A stretch of 11,651 bases of DNA, taken from positions 1-11,651 of the forward strand of contig QXZO01000133.1 of the NCBI GenBank assembly GCA_009886305.1. The letters are read 5' to 3'. The notes under the pieces are model-generated. The model worked only from the letters and a program-made list of their open reading frames with translations. It was not told the DNA's origin and ran no database searches. Each line of letters starts with the position of its first letter. The first letter of the stretch is position 1. The stretch is from Betaproteobacteria bacterium. Its GTDB lineage: Bacteria > Pseudomonadota > Gammaproteobacteria > Burkholderiales > Eutrophovitaceae. The translations under genes were made by a program, and so were the position numbers. This document shows, piece by piece, positions 1 through 6,443 of this stretch.

Positions 1-900
1 GAATGTACTGAAAAAGTTGAGCGATTGTCCGGGGGCACCCTTCAAATAAAATTCTTCGAGCCTAATGCGTTAGTTCCTGGGTTAGAGGCCATTCCAGCCG
101 CCTCCAAAGGGTCAGTCGAAATGGCTTGGGCCAGTTCTGGATACTACGCGGGTATCAACAACGTATTCAGCATGTTTACAACACTGCCGTTCGGACCTAA
201 TGCAACCGAATTTTTGGCTTGGTACTACTATGGCGATGGGTCTAAATTTGCCGATGAGCTCTATGGTGCGCAGAATATTAAGTACATACCGTGCCATATG
301 ATTCCACCCGAAGCATCGGGCTGGTTCAAAAAGGAGATTAACACTTTAGATGACCTGAAAGGCCTGAAGATGCGGTTCTTTGGTTTGGGTGCAAAGGTCA
401 TGGAGAAGTTGGGTGTGTCTACACAACTCTTAGCCGGCGGTGAAATCTTCCAGGCTTTACAGTTGGGGACCATTGATGCAACTGAATTCGCTATGCCATC
501 AATTGATGAGGGTATAGGTCTTTATCAAGTAGCAAAACATTACTATTTCCCAGGGTGGCATCAACCGGCATCTTTTAACGGAGCATTTATAAATCTGGAC
601 GTATGGAATGGTTTGTCTGATCAACATCAAGCGGTAATTGAGGTCTCCTGTGGCGACAATATTCGTGACGGATTGGCGCTGGGCGATTTCTCTCAACCGG
701 CGGCAATAGCATCAATGGTGGAACAAGGAGTTAACATCCATTATTGGAAGCCTGAATTCTTGGCTGCGTTTAAAGCGGGGTGGGATGAAGTGGCAGCCGA
801 AGAGATGGCGGTCAATCCCGAATTTAAACGGGTGTATGAAAATTACATGGCATTTCGTGAGCAGTTCTCTATCTGGCGAGATAATGGGTATCTCAGATAA
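1..900 (+). CDS. dctP: TRAP transporter solute-binding protein, DctP/TakP type (5'-truncated)
   Basis: Periplasmic binding protein of a tripartite ATP-independent (TRAP) transporter. It captures a carboxylate in the periplasm and delivers it to the DctQM membrane complex encoded next. The frame is open from base 1, so the true start and signal peptide (roughly 70-80 residues) lie outside the window; the TTG at 25 is internal. 299 residues are visible. Family marks: SGGTLQIK near the start; DDLKGLKMR, whose Arg (bases 373-375) is the conserved ligand-carboxylate contact of the family; GGEIFQALQLGTIDATEF at about residues 145-163; YYFPGWHQP at about 182-189; and a helical C-terminus ending FSIWRDNGYLR. 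The IDATE and PGW segments resemble 2-oxo acid (TakP) and lactate TRAP binding proteins, so a 2-oxo or hydroxy acid ligand is a reasonable inference, not proven. Family assignment is firm; the ligand is not. Confidence 0.95.
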   Translation, partial: ECTEKVERLSGGTLQIKFFEPNALVPGLEAIPAASKGSVEMAWASSGYYAGINNVFSMFTTLPFGPNATEFLAWYYYGDGSKFADELYGAQNIKYIPCHMIPPEASGWFKKEINTLDDLKGLKMRFFGLGAKVMEKLGVSTQLLAGGEIFQALQLGTIDATEFAMPSIDEGIGLYQVAKHYYFPGWHQPASFNGAFINLDVWNGLSDQHQAVIEVSCGDNIRDGLALGDFSQPAAIASMVEQGVNIHYWKPEFLAAFKAGWDEVAAEEMAVNPEFKRVYENYMAFREQFSIWRDNGYLR

Positions 901-928
901 AGGATAATTTAGGAACCATTATTATAGA

Positions 929-950
929 CGGGCTCAGGCCCGCTCTTTTT
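929..950 (+). terminator. Terminator-like hairpin between dctP and dctQ
   Basis: A 5-bp GC-only stem, CGGGC (929-933) pairing with GCCCG (938-942), has a TCAG loop. It is followed by CTC and then five T (946-950). This is the form of a short intrinsic terminator. It lies 28 bases after the dctP stop and 31 bases before the dctQ start, inside what is otherwise a transporter operon. It probably acts as a partial terminator that lets dctP mRNA exceed dctQM mRNA, which suits the need for excess binding protein. Strength is inferred, not measured. Confidence 0.6.
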
Positions 951-980
951 AAATGAATTATTAACATTGTGTGGTGATTT

Positions 981-1559
981 ATGAAATTTATGCTGGATGT
1001 GAGTGACCGTATCGATGGCGTGCTTGATCGCTTGGCAGACACTGTTGGTTGGTTGTTTATCCTTACAACTATCGTGATTGCATTTGATGTGGTGACGCGA
1101 AAAATCGGATATCAAATGCCTGGGATGGGCTCCACGAAGTTACAAGAGCTTGAGTGGCATTTACACACCGCTTTGTTCTCATTTTGGCTCGGAGCCGCTT
1201 ATATCCACAATGCACATGTCCGAATTGATATTGCTTACATAAACGCGAAACCAAGAACAATTGTTTTTGCGGAGTTTATAGGATGCTTATTCTTTGCGAT
1301 TCCATATTGTTTACTTGCAATATATTTTAGTGCTGACTTCACCTGGGAAGCGTGGGTCGATAACGAGGCCTCACCGTCTTCAAATGGTTTACCTTTTCGT
1401 TGGATACCGAAAGGTTGTATGACGGCTGGATTGCTTTTGCTTTTTGCTGGCGTCATATCAGTATTGATGCGTTCGATAGTTTATTTGTTTGGCGATCCAG
1501 ATCTTCGGGGACGAGCAACACCTGCAGTGATTGCGAGTAAAGTGGAGGCTTCATCATGA
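981..1559 (+). CDS. dctQ: TRAP transporter small permease subunit DctQ
   Basis: Small membrane subunit of the TRAP transporter; it joins DctM in the inner membrane to form the sodium-driven translocation complex. 192 residues, within the usual range. Four hydrophobic segments are seen at about 21-40, 62-78, 93-117 and 145-170, the four-helix layout of DctQ. Recognisable family motifs are LQELEWHLH (54-62), NAHVRIDI (77-84) in the loop after helix 2, and GLPFRWIPKG (136-145) ahead of helix 4. The ATG at 981 has only a weak GGTGAT ribosome site (973-978), which fits modest expression relative to dctP. Its TGA stop shares the ATGA with the dctM start, implying translational coupling. The long KLQELEWH form is typical of the carboxylate/2-oxo acid branch. 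Assignment is secure from sequence and position. Confidence 0.93.
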   Translation: MKFMLDVSDRIDGVLDRLADTVGWLFILTTIVIAFDVVTRKIGYQMPGMGSTKLQELEWHLHTALFSFWLGAAYIHNAHVRIDIAYINAKPRTIVFAEFIGCLFFAIPYCLLAIYFSADFTWEAWVDNEASPSSNGLPFRWIPKGCMTAGLLLLFAGVISVLMRSIVYLFGDPDLRGRATPAVIASKVEASS

Positions 1560-2941
1560 GTTGGTTTGCACATCATATATCTCTGTTCTTGTTCTTGGTC
1601 CTTGCGATCTCCCTATTTTGTGGCTTCCCAGTAGCGTTCGTACTTGGCGGTGTCGCCATATTATTTGGCGGGATCGGGATCTTACTCGATATTTTTAATC
1701 CAATTCAGTTTTTCAATTTAATGCCTCGTGTTTGGGGGACAGCCGCATCGAATCCGATCATAGTGGCAGTACCCATGTTTATTTTTATGGGTACGATGCT
1801 TGAGCGAAGTGGCGTCGCTAAAGATTTATTGTCGACACTTCAAATTGTGACTAGACGGATCCCTGGGGGGTTGGCGATGTCAGTCACCCTAATGGGAACT
1901 ATTATGGCGGCAACCACTGGAATCGTAGGGGCCTCTGTTGTCATGCTTACAATGATTGCTTTACCGTCAATGATGGAGCGTGGATATTCGAAGGAGTTGG
2001 CGACTGGGACAATTGCGTCTGCAGGGACGCTCGGAATCTTAATCCCTCCGTCGATTATGCTAGTGATTATGGGTGACCTGTTGTCAGTCTCAGTAGGGGC
2101 TTTATTTGCGGCGTCCATTGTTCCGGGGATGATCCTTGCCGGTTTATATCTTTTCTACATTGGTTTCACCAGTTTTAGAAATCCTGACAAAGCGCCACCA
2201 TTGCCGGATGACGTTGGACCCGACTCAAACGCGGAATTGATCGCACTGGTGCTAAAAAGCTTTTTCCCACCGTTATTGTTGATCACTTTAGTGCTCGGCT
2301 CTATTTTCGGTGGTTTTGCAACACCGACTGAGGCGGCAGGTGTGGGTTGTCTTGGAGCTATGTTCCTCGCATGGATGAACAAAAAGCTCAGCATGCAGAC
2401 TATGAGAGAGGTCATACGTCGCGCTGGTTTAACGAACGGAATGGTCTTCTTTATATTTTTTGGTGCGCAGCTGTTCAGTTATGTCTTCCGGGCGCTAGGT
2501 GGAGACGATCTTATTGTTGAGCTCTTAGAGACTATCGGTATTGATACAGGATGGGAAATCCTGACATTCATGTTGGTGTTAACTTTCTTGCTCGGATTTT
2601 TCTTTGACTGGATCGAAATCACTTTAATCGTTCTGCCAGTCTTTGCACCAATACTTCAAGGAATTGACTTTGGTCCGCACATTGGTGATGGTGGCCCAAT
2701 CGTATTCCTCACTTGGTTTTGCGTGATGCTTTCAGTGAACCTGCAGACGTCCTTCTTAACTCCACCTTTCGGTTTCACACTCTTCTACATGAAGGGTGTT
2801 GTGCCGCCCTCTATAAATATGGGACATATCTATAGAGGGATAATTCCTTTTGTGTTACTTCAGTTAACGGGTTTAGGTTTAATTATCGGTTTTCCTGAAT
2901 TGGTGCTTTGGTTACCTAGGGCTTCAGGATTCCTCATGTAG
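1556..2941 (+). CDS. dctM: TRAP transporter large permease subunit DctM
   Basis: Large membrane subunit that carries the substrate path of the TRAP transporter in the inner membrane. 461 residues, at the long end of the usual 425-460 range. It is hydrophobic throughout, with many membrane helices. Conserved elements include the GILIPPSI motif (160-167) in the first half, FATPTEAAGVG (254-264) starting the second repeat, a preceding hydrophilic loop rich in Pro and Asp (about 209-226), and the late SFLTPPFG segment. The start ATG overlaps the dctQ stop by four bases, and a good GGAGG (1544-1548) sits seven bases upstream, inside the dctQ coding sequence. So dctQ and dctM are certainly translated as a pair. 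No truncation or frameshift is visible. Confidence 0.96.
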   Translation: MSWFAHHISLFLFLVLAISLFCGFPVAFVLGGVAILFGGIGILLDIFNPIQFFNLMPRVWGTAASNPIIVAVPMFIFMGTMLERSGVAKDLLSTLQIVTRRIPGGLAMSVTLMGTIMAATTGIVGASVVMLTMIALPSMMERGYSKELATGTIASAGTLGILIPPSIMLVIMGDLLSVSVGALFAASIVPGMILAGLYLFYIGFTSFRNPDKAPPLPDDVGPDSNAELIALVLKSFFPPLLLITLVLGSIFGGFATPTEAAGVGCLGAMFLAWMNKKLSMQTMREVIRRAGLTNGMVFFIFFGAQLFSYVFRALGGDDLIVELLETIGIDTGWEILTFMLVLTFLLGFFFDWIEITLIVLPVFAPILQGIDFGPHIGDGGPIVFLTWFCVMLSVNLQTSFLTPPFGFTLFYMKGVVPPSINMGHIYRGIIPFVLLQLTGLGLIIGFPELVLWLPRASGFLM

Positions 2942-2947
2942 TGTTTA

Positions 2948-2969
2948 GCGGGAGTGTAATAACCTCCGC
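2948..2969 (+). other. Imperfect hairpin after dctM
   Basis: GCGGG (2948-2952) pairs with CTCCGC-side bases (2965-2969), with one G-T wobble, one internal mismatch and two further pairs toward the loop. It lies just past the dctM stop. No T-run follows (only ATTTC), so it is a poor intrinsic terminator. It could stabilise the 3' end of the transporter mRNA or partly reduce read-through into the next gene. Low certainty. Confidence 0.3.
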
Positions 2970-3002
2970 ATTTCACCCGGTTCATCTTGAAAGGTTTGAG
3001 GA

Positions 3003-3467
3003 ATGCTTCTGTTTCGATTAGTTTTATTTATAGGTTGCTTTATACCGCTCACCTTGTTTGCGCAAAGTGTTGTTGTCGGACCCGGCGTTGACCCTGATGG
3101 CGGTGGTGGGGTCGTGCTTGAGTATCATAAAGGCGGTACGTTCTCAGGACTAGTAACTAATTGGCCATGGGCTACTGCGCTGAGATTTGATGCTGATAGC
3201 GATCTTTGGGTGGGCGCGGGCTTACACAATCAGTTGAATATATCGGGACCATTTTTTATTGAGGCTAGTTTTATGCCTGGGTATTACAACCCGGAAGACA
3301 CCGATTTGGGTGGGAACATCCATTTTCGTTCGCTAATTGGTTTAGGTTTTCAGTTTGCTGGTGACTCGGCTCTATCAATCAGTATTGACCATTTGTCTAA
3401 TGGTGGATTAACGACTAATAATCCTGGGTCAGAATTGGTTACGATGCGTTATACCGTAGCCTATTAA
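3003..3467 (+). CDS. pagL: PagL-like lipid A 3-O-deacylase (acyloxyacyl hydrolase family)
   Basis: Outer-membrane beta-barrel enzyme expected to remove the 3-O-linked acyl chain from lipid A, altering the envelope and endotoxicity. The deciding evidence is the C-terminal block DHLSNGGLTTNNPGSE: His130, Ser132, Asn133 and Glu144. In Pseudomonas PagL the catalytic residues are His126, Ser128 and Glu140, so the His-Ser and His-Glu spacings (2 and 14) are identical. Residues 1-20 form a signal peptide (hydrophobic core, predicted cleavage LFA-QS). The rest shows alternating hydrophobic strands and ends in an aromatic residue (Tyr154), as barrel proteins do. At 154 residues (about 134 mature) it is a little shorter than Pseudomonas PagL, and it has a Gly/Pro-rich stretch at 26-36. 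AAGG (2991-2994) lies eight bases before the ATG. It may be read through from the transporter operon, but a functional link is not evident. Confidence 0.85.
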   Translation: MLLFRLVLFIGCFIPLTLFAQSVVVGPGVDPDGGGGVVLEYHKGGTFSGLVTNWPWATALRFDADSDLWVGAGLHNQLNISGPFFIEASFMPGYYNPEDTDLGGNIHFRSLIGLGFQFAGDSALSISIDHLSNGGLTTNNPGSELVTMRYTVAY

Positions 3468-3470
3468 ACT

Positions 3471-3494
3471 AAGGTTGCTGATCCTTCTGTTTTT
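3471..3494 (+). terminator. Weak terminator candidate after pagL-like gene
   Basis: AAGG (3471-3474) can pair with CCTT (3483-3486) around an 8-base loop, and five T follow at 3490-3494. The stem is only four base pairs, so this is weak. Its place 4 bases after the pagL-like stop supports the call. The remainder up to 3558 is AT-rich and may hold a promoter for the next gene, but no convincing -35/-10 pair was found. Confidence 0.3.
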
Positions 3495-3558
3495 CTAAGC
3501 CCTAAAGCGATAAATTTTAAATAATATTGAAGCTAACGTTCGTTTAACTGGATATCCA

Positions 3559-4473
3559 TTGGACATTAACCATATCGTAATTGTTGGGGCGGGGACTATG
3601 GGCACCGACCTTGCCGTCAAGTTATCCGGATCTGGAGTGCGGGTTACCGTTGTCGGTCGTCCGGGTGGGCGCGCTGACACATTTGACGTTAGATCTACCA
3701 GTGCGGCTCGTGACTTGGATGTGTCGCCTGATGATCTCGATATGCGCTTGGTATCGGATTTGATGTCCGTCGACTGGCTCTCTGCGGATCTTGTCATTGA
3801 GAATGTCGTTGAGAACCTTGAAGTTAAACAAAGTATATTTAAACAGATAGTTTCTCTTGCGAATAAAAAAACTATCATCACAAGTAACTCTTCCACTTTT
3901 GGTATCTCGCTCATTGCTAATGGCTTGAGCCAACAGGCTCGGTTCTTTGGTTTGCATTTTTTTATGCCTGCGCATTTGGTGCCACTGGTAGAGATTGTGA
4001 TGTCGGAGAGTTCTGATCTACAGACAGCGAATGAGATCAAACAATATTTATCTGTTCGTAATTTTGTGCCAGTGATTGTGTACAAGGATGTTCCCGGATT
4101 TTTGGCAAACCGTATCCAGGCGGCAATGATGAGAGAGGTATGGCACATATTAGAGCGCGAGATTGCCACTCCTGAAGATGTCGACAAAGCAGTTATGTTT
4201 GGTTTTGGATGTCGCTTCCTTGCCGCCGGCCCGATCATGCAAAAAGAAATTTCTGGATTAGATGTTACTTATTCAGCAAATACGGGCGTATTTTCAGATC
4301 TAAGTAACGCGGATAAGCCGCCATCATTTCTTGCGGAGAAAGTTAAGCGAGGTGAGATTGGCATGAAATCTGAAAGAGGCTTTTGGCATTGGAATCAAGC
4401 CTCTATTCGCGAGGCTCGTGAGCGATATATGCACAAGCTTAAGTCCAGCATAAAGGTGCTTCTCGAGAAATAA
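3559..4473 (+). CDS. 3-hydroxyacyl-CoA dehydrogenase family oxidoreductase
   Basis: Cytoplasmic NAD(P)-dependent dehydrogenase of the short, single-function 3-hydroxyacyl-CoA dehydrogenase family (304 residues; family about 280-320). The N-terminal Rossmann domain has GAGTMG (10-15) after a first strand HIVIVG. NSSTF (110-114) is the family's Asn-Ser-Ser segment. His133 in GLHFFMPAH and Glu145 in PLVEIV form the catalytic dyad at the standard 12-residue spacing. Asn184 in KDVPGFLANR is the conserved substrate-loop Asn. The C-terminal helical domain ends with SERGFWHW. Two things are odd: strand 2 ends in VTVVGRPGG, with Gly-Arg where the NAD-ribose Asp/Glu is usual, and HFFNP is HFFMP. The TTG start is chosen because it gives the typical N-terminus; the frame is open only to 3514 with no ATG or GTG upstream, and only a weak GGA (3550-3552) precedes it. 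The true substrate (acyl-CoA or a free hydroxy acid such as carnitine) cannot be told. Confidence 0.88.
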   Translation: MDINHIVIVGAGTMGTDLAVKLSGSGVRVTVVGRPGGRADTFDVRSTSAARDLDVSPDDLDMRLVSDLMSVDWLSADLVIENVVENLEVKQSIFKQIVSLANKKTIITSNSSTFGISLIANGLSQQARFFGLHFFMPAHLVPLVEIVMSESSDLQTANEIKQYLSVRNFVPVIVYKDVPGFLANRIQAAMMREVWHILEREIATPEDVDKAVMFGFGCRFLAAGPIMQKEISGLDVTYSANTGVFSDLSNADKPPSFLAEKVKRGEIGMKSERGFWHWNQASIREARERYMHKLKSSIKVLLEK

Positions 4474-4483
4474 ATGTTCTGAT

Positions 4484-4504
4484 AATCCCTAGCAATAAGG
4501 GTTT
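4484..4504 (+). terminator. Weak terminator candidate after the dehydrogenase gene
   Basis: CCCT (4487-4490) pairs with AGGG (4498-4501) around a 7-base loop. After one T-T mismatch the stem can continue with AA (4484-4485) against TT (4503-4504). Only three T follow directly. It begins 11 bases after the dehydrogenase stop and just ahead of a palindrome and possible promoter, so it plausibly separates two transcription units. Confidence 0.35.
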
Positions 4505-4511
4505 ATCAATT

Positions 4512-4533
4512 AGACAATGTTAGAATATTGTCT
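4512..4533 (+). promoter_or_regulatory. 22-base palindrome overlapping a possible promoter of the CoA-binding/metY unit
   Basis: AGACAAT (4512-4518) and ATTGTCT (4527-4533) are perfect inverted 7-base arms; the pairing extends inward through a G-T wobble and T-A. The same DNA contains an extended -10-like TGTTAGAAT (4518-4526), and alternatively a -35-like TAGACA (4511-4516, five of six to TTGACA) with a poor TACATA 17 bases on. The site lies about 56 bases before the CoA-binding protein start. A dyad over promoter core elements is the usual place for a repressor operator. A plain RNA hairpin is the alternative, but no T-run follows. The regulator is unknown. Confidence 0.4.
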
Positions 4534-4589
4534 TACATATATTGCCATTCCGTGAGTCAAATTCAAACTTAAATCTGGAACAAAAACCG

Positions 4590-5072
4590 ATGAGTGATGG
4601 GCAAGGCATAATCGAACTAAGATTGATTTTAAGAGAGTCCAAAACTATTGCGGTTGTTGGACTGTCTGCAAATTGGTACAGACCTAGTTATTTTGCTGCG
4701 AAATACATGCAAGAACACGGGTACAAAATAATACCTGTAAATCCCGCTTATAAAGGGCAAGAGATTTTGGGCGAGCGCTGTTATTCATCTCTTGATGAGA
4801 TTGAGGAGCGGGTTGATATGGTAGATTGTTTCAGAAAGAGTGAGGATATAATGCCAGTCGCTGAACAGTCTGTATTGATTGGAGCCAAGGTGCTTTGGTT
4901 GCAGCTCGGCGTTAAGAACGAAGAGGCTAGTCAAGTCGCGGGCAATGCTGGTATTGCCTATGTCGAAGACCGTTGCGTCAAGATTGAGCACGGCAGATTA
5001 TTTGGGGGTTTAAATTGGGTTGGGGTTAATACTAAGGTTATTTCCTCAAAACGGCCTAAATGGCTACCCTAA
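4590..5072 (+). CDS. YccU-type CoA-binding domain protein
   Basis: Small cytoplasmic Rossmann-fold protein of the CoA-binding (YccU) family; members bind CoA, but no reaction has been firmly assigned. 160 residues, slightly longer than YccU (about 137). Seen in order: nucleotide-binding strand and loop IAVVGLSANWYRPSY (20-34), AAKYMQEHGYKIIPVNP (36-52), VDMVDCFRKSED (75-86), the signature WLQLGVKNEEA (103-113), and EDRCVKIEHGRL (126-137). The ATG at 4590 is preferred: GGAA (4577-4580) lies nine bases upstream, and the family N-terminus begins right after it. An in-frame TTG at 4542 would add 16 residues with no family character. It lies 20 bases upstream of metY on the same strand, so the two are probably co-transcribed. 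A supporting role in methionine or acyl-CoA-linked metabolism is inference from that pairing. Confidence 0.9.
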   Translation: MSDGQGIIELRLILRESKTIAVVGLSANWYRPSYFAAKYMQEHGYKIIPVNPAYKGQEILGERCYSSLDEIEERVDMVDCFRKSEDIMPVAEQSVLIGAKVLWLQLGVKNEEASQVAGNAGIAYVEDRCVKIEHGRLFGGLNWVGVNTKVISSKRPKWLP

Positions 5073-5092
5073 AGTATGAGGAAAAATAAATA

Positions 5093-6385
5093 ATGGCAGA
5101 TCGAGAGTATGGGGTTGGTACCCTTTGTTTACATGCGGGTCAGATTCCAGATGCTGTGACTGGATCAAGAGCTGCTCCAATATATCAAACCACATCTTAC
5201 GTTTTTGATTCCGCAGAGCATGCGGCGAGTTTATTTAATTTACAGACTTTCGGTAACGTTTACTCTAGATTATCTAATCCGACTGTTGCAGTACTTGAGG
5301 AGAGAGTGGCTGCACTGGAGGGCGGACGAGCTGCGCTTGCAGTGAGTTCTGGTCAGGCAGCGCAAATGTGTGCGATCTTGACATTACTTGAGGAGGGGGA
5401 TGAGTTGCTATCTGCAAGCACCCTATATGGTGGAACGTATTCGCAGTTTGACGTTACGTTCAGGCGCTTTGGTATACACACAAATTTTGTTGATCCAAGT
5501 GATCCTGAGAATTTTAGAGCGGCAATAACGCCTAAAACAAAGGCGATTTATGCTGAGACGATGGGAAATCCTCAGGTTAACGTTCTTGATATTCGTGCGG
5601 TAGCGGACATTGCACATGAGGCTGGGATTCCCTTGGTAATAGACAATACATTTGCGTCTCCTTATTTGTGCCAACCGATTAAGCATGGTGCCGATATCGT
5701 GGTGCAATCGGCGACAAAATTTATTGGTGGTCACGGTACGACCATGGGTGGCGTGATTGTTGAGTCAGGTGATTTCCCCTGGGATAACGGTAACTTTCCT
5801 TCAATGACCGAGCCATCAAAGGGGTATCATGGAGTTCGTTTTTACGAAACATTCGGAGACTTTGGATTTACGATGAAAGCTCGAATGGAGACCTTGAGAA
5901 CGCTCGGACCCTCTTTAGCTCCAATGAGCGCTTGGCTCCTTTTGCAAGGGCTAGAAACGCTCCATGTACGTATGGACCGCCATGTTTCTAATGCGCTTAA
6001 GGTGGCGAAATTCCTGGAAGCTCACGATTGTGTGTCATGGGTTAACTTTCCAGGCTTAGCCTCTAGCCCACACGCTGAATTGGGCAAAAAATACATGCCT
6101 AAAGGTTGTGGTTCAATTATGACCTTTGGTATCAAAGGTGGCTTGAATGCTGGTGAGTGCTTCATTGAAGGACTCGAGTTTATCTCACACTTAGCTAATG
6201 TCGGCGATGCGAAATCCCTCGTAATACATCCTGCCTCTACGACTCATCGTCAGCTATCTGAAGAGGACCAACTGAAAGCGGGTATTTCACCTGATATGAT
6301 TCGTTTGTCGATTGGTATCGAAGATATTGACGATATTGTTTGGGATCTTGACCAAGCACTTGGTAAACCTTTATCTACCAAGTGA
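5093..6385 (+). CDS. metY: O-acetylhomoserine sulfhydrylase (O-acetylhomoserine aminocarboxypropyltransferase)
   Basis: PLP enzyme of the Cys/Met metabolism family. It converts O-acetyl-L-homoserine plus sulfide to L-homocysteine and acetate; some members also accept methanethiol to give methionine directly. 430 residues, the normal MetY length and longer than cystathionine gamma-synthase/lyase (about 380-400), from which it differs by the insert GDFPWDNGNFP (226-236) and the FGDFGFTMKAR block. Catalytic features: Tyr57 and Arg59 in NVYSRLSNP, SSGQAA (85-90) for phosphate binding, Asp184 in VIDNTFASP for the pyridine nitrogen, Lys209 in QSATKFIGGHGT as the Schiff-base lysine, SLVIHPASTTH (375-385), and Arg404 in MIRLSIGIED for the substrate carboxylate. 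A GAGGA site (5078-5082) sits ten bases before the ATG. It follows the CoA-binding gene closely and probably shares its promoter. Confidence 0.96.
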   Translation: MADREYGVGTLCLHAGQIPDAVTGSRAAPIYQTTSYVFDSAEHAASLFNLQTFGNVYSRLSNPTVAVLEERVAALEGGRAALAVSSGQAAQMCAILTLLEEGDELLSASTLYGGTYSQFDVTFRRFGIHTNFVDPSDPENFRAAITPKTKAIYAETMGNPQVNVLDIRAVADIAHEAGIPLVIDNTFASPYLCQPIKHGADIVVQSATKFIGGHGTTMGGVIVESGDFPWDNGNFPSMTEPSKGYHGVRFYETFGDFGFTMKARMETLRTLGPSLAPMSAWLLLQGLETLHVRMDRHVSNALKVAKFLEAHDCVSWVNFPGLASSPHAELGKKYMPKGCGSIMTFGIKGGLNAGECFIEGLEFISHLANVGDAKSLVIHPASTTHRQLSEEDQLKAGISPDMIRLSIGIEDIDDIVWDLDQALGKPLSTK

Positions 6386-6388
6386 TCA

Positions 6389-6403
6389 TACTCAACTTGA
6401 GTA
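6389..6403. promoter_or_regulatory. 15-base perfect palindrome between metY and the MFS gene
   Basis: TACTCAA (6389-6395), a central C, then TTGAGTA (6397-6403) form exact 7-base inverted arms starting four bases after the metY stop. A one-base centre makes a poor RNA hairpin and no T-run follows, so a protein-binding operator for the downstream transporter gene is more likely than a terminator. A further self-complementary AGCTAGCT begins at 6404. No promoter elements were firmly identified in 6386-6443. Confidence 0.3.
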
Positions 6404-6443
6404 AGCTAGCTATTCTGATGGTGTAGTTGGTATTTTGCTCTAA

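Noticed and set aside
25..27. TTG at 25 as the start of the binding protein
   Set aside because: The frame is open to base 1, and the protein from here would lack the signal peptide and first lobe that every TRAP binding protein has.
3495..4238. Long open frame on the minus strand (247 codons) opposite the dehydrogenase gene
   Set aside because: It lies antisense to a gene with clear family motifs, has no recognisable domain and a composition typical of a shadow frame.
4512..4535. MetJ (met box) operator before metY
   Set aside because: The ends AGAC and GTCT resemble a met box, but the arms span 22 bases, not a multiple of eight, and the inner octamer matches almost nothing.
4542..4544. 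TTG start for the CoA-binding protein
   Set aside because: ATG at 4590 has a GGAA site at proper spacing, and the extra 16 residues show no family character.
4474..4589. SAM or other riboswitch upstream of the metY unit
   Set aside because: The leader is short and shows only a simple dyad; no conserved riboswitch core or multi-stem layout was recognised.
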